A DNA stretch of 64,000 nucleotides. Origin: Neobacillus endophyticus (GTDB lineage: Bacteria; Bacillota; Bacilli; Bacillales; Cytobacillaceae). Positions 11,241 to 19,873 of the stretch are shown in pieces. Every line of letters starts with the position of its first letter. The stretch's first letter is position 1. The notes beneath the pieces are model-generated. The model was not told the origin of the DNA, made no database searches, and saw only the letters and a program-made list of their open reading frames with translations. Location: assembly GCF_013248975.1 (NCBI RefSeq), contig NZ_JABRWH010000001.1, positions 1 to 64,000 of the forward strand. The letters run 5' to 3'. The translations under genes were made by a program, and so were the position numbers.

Positions 11241-12254
11241 TTTATTTAATCGAAACAAAAGCATTTCAATCAAAAGGGATTTATTCATACCGCCTGTTTT
11301 CATTTGATAGTCAGCCTCTGCAAGCAGCCCAATTAGATGTCCCAACTCTTCATCTGAAAACCGGGAAGCTTGTCCGAGAGCAAGTTTCACACGAAAAGGA
11401 TGTGTTTTAAGGTATCCAGCAATTTGCTGCTGCCCATAGCCTTTTCTGGAAAGCTCTTTCGCTTGATAAATCAGCCTAAATTGCCCAGATATCAAGGCCA
11501 ATATTTTTAAAGGCTCTTCATTTTGCTTTAATAAATCATAATAAATCTTAAGTGCTTCATCTGGTTTACGCTGCACGATTCTTTCGATCAAAGTAAAAAT
11601 ATTTTGCTCCAAAGATCTTGCCGCTAATTTTTCAACTAAGTCTGAACTAATTCTTTTTTCTTCCGCTGCATATAATGAGAGTTTTTCCACTTCATTTGAA
11701 AGCATAAACATATTTGTCCCAACAAGGGTTAGTAAATGATCAACCGCATCTGCCTCGAATTCAATCCCGCAGGATTTGGCTTTATCTTTTAACCAATTTT
11801 TTAACTCTTGCTCCGTTAATTTTTTCGCTTCTATTAATTCGGCATTTCTCTTTAATTCTTTTGTTATTTTCTTCCGTTCATCAAGTTTTTCAAATGGAGC
11901 AGAAATAACTACGACTGTATATGGGGCCGGTTCTTTTATATATGCCTCTAGTTTTGTTAGATTATGATCAACCTTTTCTTTCGACTTTTCTGCTGTTAAA
12001 AAAACGGGGTTATGTAAAAAAATGACTTTTTTTTCGCCGAAAAATGGAAATGTTTCCGCATCCTCGATAGCCAATTCAACAGGGGTTTCCTCTAAATCAT
12101 AAACAGAATAATTAAAATCCATTTCCTCTTCATTTAAAATTTGATGCAGAAGCATCTGCTTTGTTTCATTGATTAAAAATGCCTCTGTTCCATATAATAA
12201 ATAAATAGGAGCAATTTCCTTTTGTTTAATTTTTCGCCAAATATCTAAAACCAT
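11238..12254 (-). CDS. holA: DNA polymerase III subunit delta
   Basis: The delta subunit of the clamp loader opens the beta sliding clamp. The 338-residue protein has the delta AAA+-like N-terminus (IYLLYGTEAFLINETKQ), the middle lid domain and the C-terminal collar domain (LKILALISGQFRLIYQAKELSRKGYGQQQIA). It matches YqeN of B. subtilis in sequence type and position (between comEC/yqzM and rpsT). The ATG at 12254 follows GAGGAG. As expected for delta, no Walker A motif is seen. It converges with rpsT. Confidence 0.95.
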   Translation of the reverse strand: MVLDIWRKIKQKEIAPIYLLYGTEAFLINETKQMLLHQILNEEEMDFNYSVYDLEETPVELAIEDAETFPFFGEKKVIFLHNPVFLTAEKSKEKVDHNLTKLEAYIKEPAPYTVVVISAPFEKLDERKKITKELKRNAELIEAKKLTEQELKNWLKDKAKSCGIEFEADAVDHLLTLVGTNMFMLSNEVEKLSLYAAEEKRISSDLVEKLAARSLEQNIFTLIERIVQRKPDEALKIYYDLLKQNEEPLKILALISGQFRLIYQAKELSRKGYGQQQIAGYLKTHPFRVKLALGQASRFSDEELGHLIGLLAEADYQMKTGGMNKSLLIEMLLFRLNK

Positions 12255-12556
12255 TTCCAGCGCTCCTCATCATTTCACTCTTTACTATCGTAATGAAGTG
12301 CTGGTATTTTGACAAGTGTTAATAGGGGAATTGTCACTCCATTTAGAGCGCCAATTCCCGATCTATATAGAACGCCGACAATAACAGCCCTAGGATCCGT
12401 TATCGTCTGGCGGAAATTCATATTGTAATCATTATTTTGACCTTTGGATGGTCCAACTATTTTGACAACTCTTGTCAGTAAAGGAAACAGATTAGGAATT
12501 AACTGGATTTTTTAAAATAAATCGCTTATACTAAATGTGAAATAGGAGGTGTAGCT
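12255..12556. other. Intergenic region between holA and yqzM; stop-free frame without a clear start
   Basis: No recognised gene. On the minus strand a frame is open for 78 codons (12511 to the TGA at 12275), but its first ATG is at 12421 (48 codons: MNFRQTITDPRAVIVG...) and has no convincing ribosome binding site. It should also hold the divergent promoters of holA and yqzM: TATACT at 12527-12532 with TGGATT 17 bp upstream (12504-12509) is a weak candidate for yqzM. Confidence 0.4.
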
Positions 12557-12691
12557 GTGAACGAATTTGAAAAAAATGTGCAAAGTAAACGGAACGATGC
12601 AATTGATTCCGGGGTAGGTTTCGGCGTTTCTTTTTTATTTTTTGCCATCATCTTTATTATTGCAACGGTTGTTAAGCAAATTGGTTCGTAA
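12557..12691 (+). CDS. yqzM: YqzM family small membrane protein
   Basis: A 44-residue protein of unknown function, beginning MNEFEKNVQSKRNDAID with a GTG start, 7 nt after AGGAGGT, and ending in one hydrophobic helix (about residues 20-42). Sequence and location between comEC and holA match YqzM of B. subtilis. It stands alone on the plus strand, opposite its neighbours, and is followed by its own terminator. Confidence 0.85.
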   Translation: MNEFEKNVQSKRNDAIDSGVGFGVSFLFFAIIFIIATVVKQIGS

Positions 12692-12713
12692 AATGGCTAC
12701 ATATGGTTAATAA

Positions 12714-12743
12714 AGAGGCTGTTTTTAAAGCAGTCTCTTTTTC
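12714..12743 (+). terminator. yqzM terminator
   Basis: AGAGGCTG and CAGTCTCT arms (one G-T pair) followed by TTTTTC on the plus strand, 23 bp after the yqzM stop. Confidence 0.75.
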
Positions 12744-12761
12744 ATTTCTTATAGTCATATT

Positions 12762-15092
12762 TTATTGTAAATAGGGCAAAAAGGTTCCACTGCTTTTAAA
12801 AAATCGATAGGTTATGGCTCCTTGTTGATCAGTACGATAAATTCGCGTATTCACCCCTTGAAGAAGCTGCAATACTTCGGGATGTGGATGACCAAACCGA
12901 TTATTTTCACCTGCAGAAATAAGGGTAACCTTCGGTTTGATTTTGTGGATAAACAGAGGGCTGCTGGAGGTTTTGCTGCCATGATGTCCCGCTTTTAGAA
13001 CATCGACGGTTAGATTAGGGAATTTTTTTATAATTTTTTCCTCCCCTGTTTTGTCAAGATCTCCCCCAAAAAACCAGCTTAGTCCACCGATCTTAGCCAG
13101 AATCGTAAGAGAACCACGATTTCGTTCTCCCTTAAAATTTGTTTCCGGGGATAAAATAAAAAATGAATTCTGACCAACACCCCAATACATTCCTTTTGAT
13201 CCCTTTATTACCGGAATTCCTTTTAGCTTTGCTGTGTTTATAATTTTCTGCTCTGTTTCTGATTCTTCCGCAACCGAAGGAAGAAGAATTTGTCTAACCT
13301 TAAGCTCCTTCATTAGAGCAATAGATCCTCCTACGTGATCCATATCACCATGTGACAAAATCAGCTTATCAATCTTTGTAACTCCTTTTGCTTTTAGAAA
13401 AGGAACAACAACATCTCTTCCCACCTCAAATGGTTTTTCCTTTTGCATCCATTTTTTATCTGAAAATATCATTGTCCCACCAGTATCAATCAAATAATCG
13501 CCCTGATTAAACGGAAGATGAATATAAATACTGTCGCCTTGACCAACATCAATCATCGTCACCTCACCATATGGATTGAGCCAATTCCATAAAGGTTGAA
13601 GTGTGAAGAGCAGGAGGCAGGAAAGTAGCAGATGTTCTTTCCATTTGTAGCTATACTTCGTCTCCCATAAATAAAATATTGAAATGATTAAAAGAATATA
13701 AATAATCAAAAAAGGCAAATTCGGCCTACCTGGATTAAAATTAGCAAAAGAACAACGGCTGAATATCTCCATTAGTTGGTTGGAAATATTTATAATTTCC
13801 GAGAAAATAAGAATGAAAATAGAAGGAGTAAAACCCACAAAAATTTGAATCAGGAACAATACATACAGACCCGGAAGATAAATAAATGAAAAAAGAGGAA
13901 TAAAAATGATATTGGCAATGAAACCAATTAGTGATAGTTGAAAATAGTGGTATAGCAGGAAAGGAAATGCTGCTAATTGAGAAATTACAGAGGTTGCCAG
14001 CAACGGGGTCAATTTACCCAAAGCGAATGTATTTAATATTTGCCTAGATGACAAAATGATGGCAAAGCTTACGGAAAAGGAAAGCTGGAAGCCAATATCG
14101 TAAATAATGAACGGAGACCAGATTAAATATATCATTAGCGCTAAGCTGATCGCATCAATCGCTTGAAGTTTTATTTTTTTTCCCCATTTTACAGCTATTA
14201 GCACAAGAAACATCATCAAACAGGCTCGAATAACAGAAGGAGAAGCACCCGTTAAAATGACATAAACAGGAAGTATGAAAATAAGAAAATATTCCGTTGT
14301 CTGTCTCGTCAGCCCTATCCGGATACCCAAATAAAAAACCATTCCAATGAATAAGGAAACATGAAGGCCTGAAATAGCGAGAAGATGAACAATCCCAGTC
14401 TTTTGGTATTCATCAAGCAATTCCGGATTTATCATACTTCGATCCCCAAAAATGAGTGCCGCCGAAAGAGAAGCGATTTCCGGAGGAAAGTGATTCTCAA
14501 GGTAATGGACCCCTGAAAATCTAAGCTGTTTCATAAGAGTAATAGGTGTAGATTTCAATGTAGAGCAGCTTTGCAAGAGGTTTTGCTTAGTATCAACCAA
14601 CCAATAAACCTGCTTTGCAGCCAAATAGCTGCGATAATTGAAGCCATTTGGATTTTTGGAAATTTTCGGTTTTCCCATGGTGCCTGACACCAAACATAGC
14701 TTGTTATAAAAAGAAGTATTTCCTAAGTCTTGTTTTTCTTTCTCGGAGTGGATTTGGTAGCGGATTAATAGGTTTTCGTTGTATTTTGTTTCTTTTGCAA
14801 ATATTTGAAGAAGATTGCCGTCAATTTTAGGATCTTGGATATATTCGAGGTGAAAGGTGGTTTGATCTTCGGGGAGAGCAGTAGAATTTTTCATTTCAGC
14901 CCTACAGGTGATTAATGCAAAGAGAATCATGATTCCGACAATTGCCGACAGCTGAGGCTTTGAAAATCGTTTATATTTAAATAATAAATAAACATAAATC
15001 AAACTCAGAACGAAAAAAGAAAAAAAGTGAACCAGCACACTTAAAACAGCACATAAAGCAGCAATAGCAAAATAAATACATTTTCCATTCAT
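12762..15092 (-). CDS. comEC: DNA uptake channel protein ComEC/Rec2
   Basis: ComEC forms the membrane channel for single-stranded transforming DNA. The 776-residue protein has N-terminal membrane segments and an OB-like extracellular part (about 1-180), the Competence domain with many helices (about 200-480, including GIVHLLAISGLHVSLFIG), and a C-terminal metallo-beta-lactamase domain with MIDVGQGDSIYIHLP, LILSHGDMDHVGG and LKAGHHGSKTSSSP. It lies directly after comEB and comEA. The reading frame is intact. It carries a 16-bp match to a dispersed palindromic repeat at 14676-14691, translated as LVSGTMG. Confidence 0.96.
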   Translation of the reverse strand: MNGKCIYFAIAALCAVLSVLVHFFSFFVLSLIYVYLLFKYKRFSKPQLSAIVGIMILFALITCRAEMKNSTALPEDQTTFHLEYIQDPKIDGNLLQIFAKETKYNENLLIRYQIHSEKEKQDLGNTSFYNKLCLVSGTMGKPKISKNPNGFNYRSYLAAKQVYWLVDTKQNLLQSCSTLKSTPITLMKQLRFSGVHYLENHFPPEIASLSAALIFGDRSMINPELLDEYQKTGIVHLLAISGLHVSLFIGMVFYLGIRIGLTRQTTEYFLIFILPVYVILTGASPSVIRACLMMFLVLIAVKWGKKIKLQAIDAISLALMIYLIWSPFIIYDIGFQLSFSVSFAIILSSRQILNTFALGKLTPLLATSVISQLAAFPFLLYHYFQLSLIGFIANIIFIPLFSFIYLPGLYVLFLIQIFVGFTPSIFILIFSEIINISNQLMEIFSRCSFANFNPGRPNLPFLIIYILLIISIFYLWETKYSYKWKEHLLLSCLLLFTLQPLWNWLNPYGEVTMIDVGQGDSIYIHLPFNQGDYLIDTGGTMIFSDKKWMQKEKPFEVGRDVVVPFLKAKGVTKIDKLILSHGDMDHVGGSIALMKELKVRQILLPSVAEESETEQKIINTAKLKGIPVIKGSKGMYWGVGQNSFFILSPETNFKGERNRGSLTILAKIGGLSWFFGGDLDKTGEEKIIKKFPNLTVDVLKAGHHGSKTSSSPLFIHKIKPKVTLISAGENNRFGHPHPEVLQLLQGVNTRIYRTDQQGAITYRFFKSSGTFLPYLQ
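14676..14691 (-). repeat. Fragment of the GGTGTCAGGCACC repeat inside comEC
   Basis: CATGGTGCCTGACACC matches exactly one arm of the palindromic repeat at 56160-56206 and at 30495-30543, here in frame within comEC. Only the single arm is present. Confidence 0.55.
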
Positions 15093-15131
15093 AAACGATT
15101 CTTCTCCATTTACAGGATATTTAATGTTGTC

Positions 15132-15167
15132 AATGTAATACCGGCTTCTAAAAAGCCGGCATTACAT
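15132..15167 (-). other. Long hairpin between comEB and comEC
   Basis: Arms of 16 bp (AATGTAATGCCGGCTT on the minus strand, one mismatch) around a short loop lie between the comEB stop and the comEC start. There is no T-run, so it may be an mRNA processing or stability element rather than a terminator. Confidence 0.5.
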
Positions 15168-15172
15168 TTGGA

Positions 15173-15634
15173 TTATTGGTGAATCTTCCGAAAGTCAATC
15201 ACTTCTTCTATTAGTTCTACCTTTTCAACCTTCACATTTGCTTGTTCAAATAGTTCAACTGCATATGGATGATTTTTATAATCCTCGGCATAATAAACCG
15301 TTTTAATTCCTGCCTGAATAATTGCTTTACAGCATTGAAGACACGGAAAATGTGTCACATAAATCTCTGATCCGTCTGTCGGCACCCCGAACTTGGCACA
15401 TTGCAATAGCGCATTCATTTCCGCGTGAATCGTTCGAACACAATGGTTATCAATTACATAACATCCTTTATCAATACAGTGATCCCCGCCGGCAATTGAG
15501 CCATTATATCCACCGGCGATGATTCGTTTATCCCTGACAATTGTGGCCCCTACTGTCAGTCGTGTGCAGGTGCTCCTTAATGCCAACAAATGACTTTGCG
15601 CCATAAAATATTGATCCCATGAAATCCGGTCCAC
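15173..15634 (-). CDS. comEB: dCMP deaminase family protein ComEB
   Basis: A zinc-dependent cytidine/deoxycytidylate deaminase family enzyme encoded in the comE operon; in B. subtilis ComEB is linked to localisation of the competence machinery as well as dCMP deaminase-like activity. The 153-residue protein has the zinc and catalytic motif HAEMNALLQ and the second zinc motif PCLQCCKAI. I take the GTG at 15634 (MDRISWDQYFMAQSHLL) because the GTG at 15643 lies inside the Shine-Dalgarno AAGGGGTGG. It is shorter than the B. subtilis protein (near 189 residues), apparently at the C-terminus. Confidence 0.92.
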   Translation of the reverse strand: MDRISWDQYFMAQSHLLALRSTCTRLTVGATIVRDKRIIAGGYNGSIAGGDHCIDKGCYVIDNHCVRTIHAEMNALLQCAKFGVPTDGSEIYVTHFPCLQCCKAIIQAGIKTVYYAEDYKNHPYAVELFEQANVKVEKVELIEEVIDFRKIHQ

Positions 15635-15704
15635 AATCTCCACCCCTTAAAACATTATGATATAAGTGTAAGACGGCTTGTTCCATTGGTCAAATCCAAA
15701 ATGA

Positions 15705-16352
15705 TCATACATCTATCAAATCTTTTAACTTTTCATAAGTTTTATCACCAATTCCACTAATATTTTTTAAATCTTCAATACTTTTAAACGGGCCGCTTTT
15801 ATCCCGGTAGTCCAGAATCATTTTCGCTTTTGCCGGTCCAATCCCAGGCAGAGTTTGCAACTGTGTTTCATCTGCTTTGTTTAAATTTACTTTCGCTTGA
15901 TTTTGTGAAGAGGTTCCAGATGGAGTTCCTCCTTCCTTAGTGACTGTGTTTGGCAAATCTGCCGTTTTCTCGCCTACTGCCGGTATGTAAATAACCATTT
16001 CATCCTTAACATGTTCAGCGAAGTTAACCTGGCCTTGATCCGCCTTATCCGTCAATCCCCCTGCACGAGCTATTACATCATTAACTCTTTCCCCTGTATT
16101 GGCCAAGTACACTCCTGGCTTCTTTACCTGCCCTTTTACATCCACCATCATTTTCTCAATCTGTTTTGGCTGTACTGTATTATTCTGGGATTCCGTTTTC
16201 TTTTCAACCATTTGAGTTTTCGTATTCGTATTTTGCGTTTGATTTGATAATGAAACCTCTGCACTATTGTCAGAAAAATAATATACACCTAATAATGACG
16301 CCAAAACTATTACAAAGCCATACTTTTTGTGTTGTATTATCCAGTCCTTCAT
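15705..16352 (-). CDS. comEA: Competence DNA receptor ComEA
   Basis: ComEA is the membrane-anchored double-stranded DNA receptor for transformation. The 215-residue protein has one N-terminal membrane helix (GFVIVLASLLGVYYF, about 12-26), a polar linker, an SLBB domain (VDVKGQVKKPGVYLANTGERVNDVI...), a second flexible linker rich in Gly/Thr/Ser, and the C-terminal helix-hairpin-helix DNA-binding region (VNLNKADETQLQTLPGIGPAKAK and ISGIGDKTYEKLK). It is first in the comEA-comEB-comEC operon and divergent from comER. Confidence 0.96.
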   Translation of the reverse strand: MKDWIIQHKKYGFVIVLASLLGVYYFSDNSAEVSLSNQTQNTNTKTQMVEKKTESQNNTVQPKQIEKMMVDVKGQVKKPGVYLANTGERVNDVIARAGGLTDKADQGQVNFAEHVKDEMVIYIPAVGEKTADLPNTVTKEGGTPSGTSSQNQAKVNLNKADETQLQTLPGIGPAKAKMILDYRDKSGPFKSIEDLKNISGIGDKTYEKLKDLIDV

Positions 16353-16438
16353 GGTAATCCATCCTTTCTAAAGGTATATTTCATTAAGGGGGTTCATATT
16401 GTTATTAAAGAAACCTGCGCGCGAAGGAGGGTCGAACA

Positions 16439-17263
16439 ATGAATCTGGGTATCATTGGTACCGGTAATATGGGAAGAATTTTGGTGGAGGCTCTTATTGA
16501 GGGAAAAGCCATCTCCCCTTCTTCAATGATGATCACAAATAGAACAAAATCAAAAGCGATGGTGCTTAAAAATAAAAATCGGGGCATTAAAGTCGGTGCT
16601 AACGCTAGAGAGGTGGCAGCGGCATGCGATTTAGTCTTCATTTGTGTAAAACCATTGGATGTATATAAAATTCTCGATGAAATACATCCATACATGACAA
16701 GAGAAAAATGTCTTATTTCGATAACAAGTCCTATCAGTACAAGCCAAATCGAAAGAAAAGTTTCATGTTCTGTTGCACGTATTATTCCCAGTATCACCAA
16801 CCGAGCATTAGCGGGAGTTTCTTTAATAACGTACGGTGAACATTGCAGCATTAAATGGAGATCTGAAATTGAACAGTTAATGGAAAAAATCTCGAAACCA
16901 GTAGATATTGATGAAAAAATAACGAGAGTTGCTTCTGATATTGTCAGCTGCGGACCCGCCTTTTTCAGTTATCTGCTGCAGGCATTTATTAATGGGGCCG
17001 TAAAAGAAACCGGTATAGATGAGAAAACAGCTGTAACATTAGCCAGTGAAATGATTGTAGGCCTTGGTGAACTTTTAAAACAAGGACATTATACGTTAGC
17101 TACACTTCAGGAAAAAGTTTGTGTTAAGGGTGGAATCACCGGTGAAGGGATAAAAATTATGGAGAATGAACTCGGAAATTTGTTTGAACATTTATTTCAG
17201 GCCACACATATGAAGTTTAACGAAGATTTAGAAAAAGTTGAACTGCAATTTTCACCTCAGTAA
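16439..17263 (+). CDS. comER: Late competence protein ComER (pyrroline-5-carboxylate reductase-like)
   Basis: The 274-residue protein belongs to the P5C reductase family, with the NAD(P)-binding start GIIGTGNMGRILVEALIEG and the C-terminal dimerisation domain (VSCGPAFFSYLLQAFINGAV, KVCVKGGITGEGIK). Its place divergent from comEA is that of B. subtilis ComER, whose function is unclear and which has been linked to sporulation/biofilm decisions in some Bacilli. The ATG at 16439 follows GAAGGAGG. Catalytic activity on P5C is not shown by context. Confidence 0.9.
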   Translation: MNLGIIGTGNMGRILVEALIEGKAISPSSMMITNRTKSKAMVLKNKNRGIKVGANAREVAAACDLVFICVKPLDVYKILDEIHPYMTREKCLISITSPISTSQIERKVSCSVARIIPSITNRALAGVSLITYGEHCSIKWRSEIEQLMEKISKPVDIDEKITRVASDIVSCGPAFFSYLLQAFINGAVKETGIDEKTAVTLASEMIVGLGELLKQGHYTLATLQEKVCVKGGITGEGIKIMENELGNLFEHLFQATHMKFNEDLEKVELQFSPQ

Positions 17264-17306
17264 ATATTCGGGATATTCCTGCAAATTCCTGCAATAATTT
17301 TAGAAA

Positions 17307-17340
17307 AACAGCCATCTTTTTTAGATGGCTGTTATTTTTT
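17307..17340. terminator. Bidirectional terminator of comER and yqeM
   Basis: AACAGCCATCT and AGATGGCTGTT arms (11 bp) with T-runs on both sides. The right arm overlaps the yqeM stop codon. Confidence 0.88.
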
Positions 17341-18084
17341 AGCAACAAAAAAAATACGCTCTGACTTTATTTGCGGCGGCTCATGTTTAAAATCGGCACC
17401 AATTTCCATTACGGTAAATCCCGCCTCTGTTAACCACTTGGAATAATGCTCAATGGAAAAGGTCCGTTGGAAATGAAGTTCATCAAAACGGTCATACTTT
17501 TGAGTTTTCTCATCCAAAACAAAGAAGCTTAAATCATGCTCTACACTATTTGGGTACTCACCAGGGAAACTGTTCCATATATAGGAAACATCTTCCTCAT
17601 TTTGCGCAAACGTTTGGCCAATAAAAATGTCGTTTATTTTATATAGCGAATGAACATCAAAGAGGAAAATGCCGCCCTCTTTCAAAAATTGAAACACATG
17701 GGAAAAAGTTGAGATTACATCTTTTTCCGTTTTGAGATAATTTAGCGAATCACAAAAAATACCAATTACATCAAATTGATCCAAACCATCTAATGCAGCC
17801 ATATCCTGCTGATAAAATGGGATATGAACACCAGCATCCACTGCTTTCGCCTGAGCCACAGCAAGCATATCCTCCGAAAGATCAATTCCTGTTACTTTAA
17901 ATCCTTCTTGTGCAAAACGTATAGAAAGCTCTCCAGTTCCGCATGCTAAGTCAAGTAAATGGCTGGTTCCTTCGTGACTGCTAAATTTCCCAAGGACGTC
18001 TTTCACAAATTTCACCCACTGATCATAAGGAGCATCACTCATAAGCTCATCATACAAGTAGGCAAATTGTTCGTAGCCGCTCAT
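17332..18084 (-). CDS. yqeM: Class I SAM-dependent methyltransferase YqeM
   Basis: A 250-residue Rossmann-fold methyltransferase with the SAM motif LLDLACGTGELSIRFA and downstream GIDLSEDMLAVAQ and FDVIGIFCDSLNY. The substrate is unknown. It is the last gene of the nadD-yqeK-rsfS-yqeM cluster and starts within the rsfS stop (ATGA overlap), implying translational coupling. YqeM is a standard member of this cluster in Bacilli, so a link to ribosome assembly is plausible but only inferred. Confidence 0.88.
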   Translation of the reverse strand: MSGYEQFAYLYDELMSDAPYDQWVKFVKDVLGKFSSHEGTSHLLDLACGTGELSIRFAQEGFKVTGIDLSEDMLAVAQAKAVDAGVHIPFYQQDMAALDGLDQFDVIGIFCDSLNYLKTEKDVISTFSHVFQFLKEGGIFLFDVHSLYKINDIFIGQTFAQNEEDVSYIWNSFPGEYPNSVEHDLSFFVLDEKTQKYDRFDELHFQRTFSIEHYSKWLTEAGFTVMEIGADFKHEPPQIKSERIFFVAKK

Positions 18085-18437
18085 GAATTTAAACCACTTA
18101 GCACATCAACCTTAGGTGCATCCCCCCAAAGTCGTTCCAAATTGTAATAGGTTCTTTCATCGCGATGAAACACATGGGCAACAACATCACCTAAATCAAT
18201 TAAGATCCATCTTGCCTCATCAAAACCTTCTATTCGTTTCACCGTGCAGCCATTTTCTTCTGCCTTTTCTTTTATTTCTCTTGCAATTGCCTGAACTTGT
18301 TTATCTGAATTACCATGGCATATGACGAAGAAATCGGCAATCAGCGAAATCCCCTTCATATTTAATGCCAGAATAGCTTCTGCACGTTTATCATCTGCAG
18401 CTTTTACTGTTACTTTTAGCAACTCTTGATTGTCCAT
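18081..18437 (-). CDS. rsfS: Ribosome silencing factor RsfS
   Basis: RsfS binds ribosomal protein L14 and blocks 30S-50S joining when nutrients are low. The 118-residue protein has the family core SLIADFFVICHGNSDKQVQAIAREI and the ending WILIDLGDVVAHVFHRDERTYYNLERLWGDAP. AGGAGG lies upstream of the ATG. It overlaps yqeK by 1 bp (TAATG) and yqeM by 4 bp, so the cluster is tightly coupled. Confidence 0.95.
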   Translation of the reverse strand: MDNQELLKVTVKAADDKRAEAILALNMKGISLIADFFVICHGNSDKQVQAIAREIKEKAEENGCTVKRIEGFDEARWILIDLGDVVAHVFHRDERTYYNLERLWGDAPKVDVLSGLNS

Positions 18438-19006
18438 TAATCAATCCTCCTGTTTTTTATTAAATCATTATACGTATGAAAAGTTTCCGGATATATGGTT
18501 TGAGTTTTTTTCATTAAAAATAAAATTGTATTCTGGACCGCTTTAATTAATGCTTCATCCAGATGATTCTCAGCTAAGCTTCTAACTTCCTCTACTCCAG
18601 GAAAATGCCGACCGGGTTCAATATAATCTGCAAGATAAATGATTTTTTCCAACAATGTCATCTCAGGTCTTCCGGATGTATGATATAGGATAGCATCTAA
18701 TACTTCTCTATCGGTAATTCCCGCTTCTTTTTCTGTTAAATACGCTCCGACAGGCGCATGCCATAATTCGGAATTATAATCCAGCAAATCCTGAGGAAAT
18801 CCTTGAGTTTTAATAATTTCCTTCATTTCTTCCTTTGGCCGAAATTTCGCATAATCATGAAAAATGGCCGCAAGTTCTGCTTTTTTTTCATCTGCACCAA
18901 AGCGTTTTGCTAAAGTGATGGCTGTTTCCATTACACCGAGCGTATGTTGATAGCGATGATCCGTCAATTGTTTTTTTACAATTGATAATGCTTCATTACG
19001 TTCCAT
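18437..19006 (-). CDS. yqeK: HD-domain phosphohydrolase YqeK
   Basis: YqeK proteins hydrolyse diadenosine tetraphosphate symmetrically in Gram-positive bacteria. The 189-residue product has the HD-domain metal motifs: H near [11 protein letters not shown] in [11 protein letters not shown] in ELWHAPVGA and D in [12 protein letters not shown]. It overlaps nadD by 11 bp upstream and rsfS by 1 bp downstream, so it belongs to one operon. The start is the ATG at 19006 with AGAGGC upstream. Confidence 0.93.
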   Translation of the reverse strand: MERNEALSIVKKQLTDHRYQHTLGVMETAITLAKRFGADEKKAELAAIFHDYAKFRPKEEMKEIIKTQGFPQDLLDYNSELWHAPVGAYLTEKEAGITDREVLDAILYHTSGRPEMTLLEKIIYLADYIEPGRHFPGVEEVRSLAENHLDEALIKAVQNTILFLMKKTQTIYPETFHTYNDLIKNRRID

Positions 19007-19565
19007 ATAAGTGCCTCTCTTTAATATAATCGATAACCGGATCCGGCAATAAGTATTGAACGTACTTTCCTGATAATAGTCTTTCTCTAATCATACTTGA
19101 TGAAACTTCAAATGCCGGTACATCTACGTAAAGGATTGGATAGTCTGTCAATTGACTGTAGGATGGCCTTTCTACGCCTACAAATTGAACTAGCTCAATC
19201 AGTTCCTCAATTTGATGCCATTTTGGCAAATATTCAATCATGTCCGCACCAATAATAAAATAAAATTGATGTTCAGGATACCGTTCACGGATGATTCTCA
19301 TCGTATCAACTGTATAAGATGGCCCTGTTCGATCGAGCTCGATCGCCTGTATTTCAAAGGCTGGATTATCTGCCAAGGCCAACTCAAGCATCTGCAGCCG
19401 TTCTTCATTATTTACTGCACCGGATTTTCTTTTATGCGGCGGTTCCTGGTTTGGCATGAACCAAATTTTATCAAGTTCTAATGCATGGAGAATTTCATTT
19501 GCAATTAAAAGATGCCCATTATGAGGCGGATCAAAAGTGCCGCCTAATATGCCAATTTTGTTCAT
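18996..19565 (-). CDS. nadD: Nicotinate-nucleotide adenylyltransferase
   Basis: NadD transfers AMP to nicotinate mononucleotide, making deamido-NAD in NAD biosynthesis. The 189-residue protein has the nucleotidyltransferase motif [17 protein letters not shown] (HxGH) and the C-terminal signature [14 protein letters not shown] with Y-x-LP. AGGAGG sits 7 nt before the ATG. It overlaps yqeK downstream and follows yhbY by 17 bp in the same operon. Confidence 0.97.
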   Translation of the reverse strand: MNKIGILGGTFDPPHNGHLLIANEILHALELDKIWFMPNQEPPHKRKSGAVNNEERLQMLELALADNPAFEIQAIELDRTGPSYTVDTMRIIRERYPEHQFYFIIGADMIEYLPKWHQIEELIELVQFVGVERPSYSQLTDYPILYVDVPAFEVSSSMIRERLLSGKYVQYLLPDPVIDYIKERHLYGT

Positions 19566-19582
19566 GCCCGTCCTCCTTCCTG

Positions 19583-19873
19583 TTATGGAAGCGTAATTTG
19601 TTTATTTTCGACGGATTCTTTATATAGGACGATCGTATTTCCGATGATCTGTGCAATATCTGCCTCAGTCCCATCTGCAAGCTGCTCGGCAACTACTGAT
19701 TTATCATCTTCACAATTTTGAAGCACACTTACCTTCAACAGCTCTCGTGCCTCAAGAGCATCTGCAATTTGTTTAATCATATTTTCATTTACGCCGCCTT
19801 TTCCAACTTGAAAAATCGGATTTAAATGATGGGCTTTAGAACGTAAAAATCTTTTTTGTTTACCAGTTAACAT
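19583..19873 (-). CDS. yhbY: Ribosome assembly RNA-binding protein YhbY (YqeI)
   Basis: A 96-residue CRS1-YhbY domain protein that binds pre-50S particles. It starts [32 protein letters not shown], with the family GKGG loop and the conserved helix [16 protein letters not shown]. It overlaps the end of aroE by 7 bp and lies 17 bp before nadD. The neighbours YqeH and RsfS are also ribosome assembly factors. Confidence 0.95.
   Translation of the reverse strand: MLTGKQKRFLRSKAHHLNPIFQVGKGGVNENMIKQIADALEARELLKVSVLQNCEDDKSVVAEQLADGTEADIAQIIGNTIVLYKESVENKQITLP

Noticed and set aside
12421..12692. A DNA-uptake or competence regulatory site (ComK box) near the comE and yqzM promoters
   Set aside because: I looked for AAAA-N5-TTTT pairs upstream of comEA and yqzM and found no convincing pair.
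16405..16851. 148-codon minus-strand open frame opposite comER
   Set aside because: Antisense shadow of comER, which has family motifs and an AGGAGG-type site.
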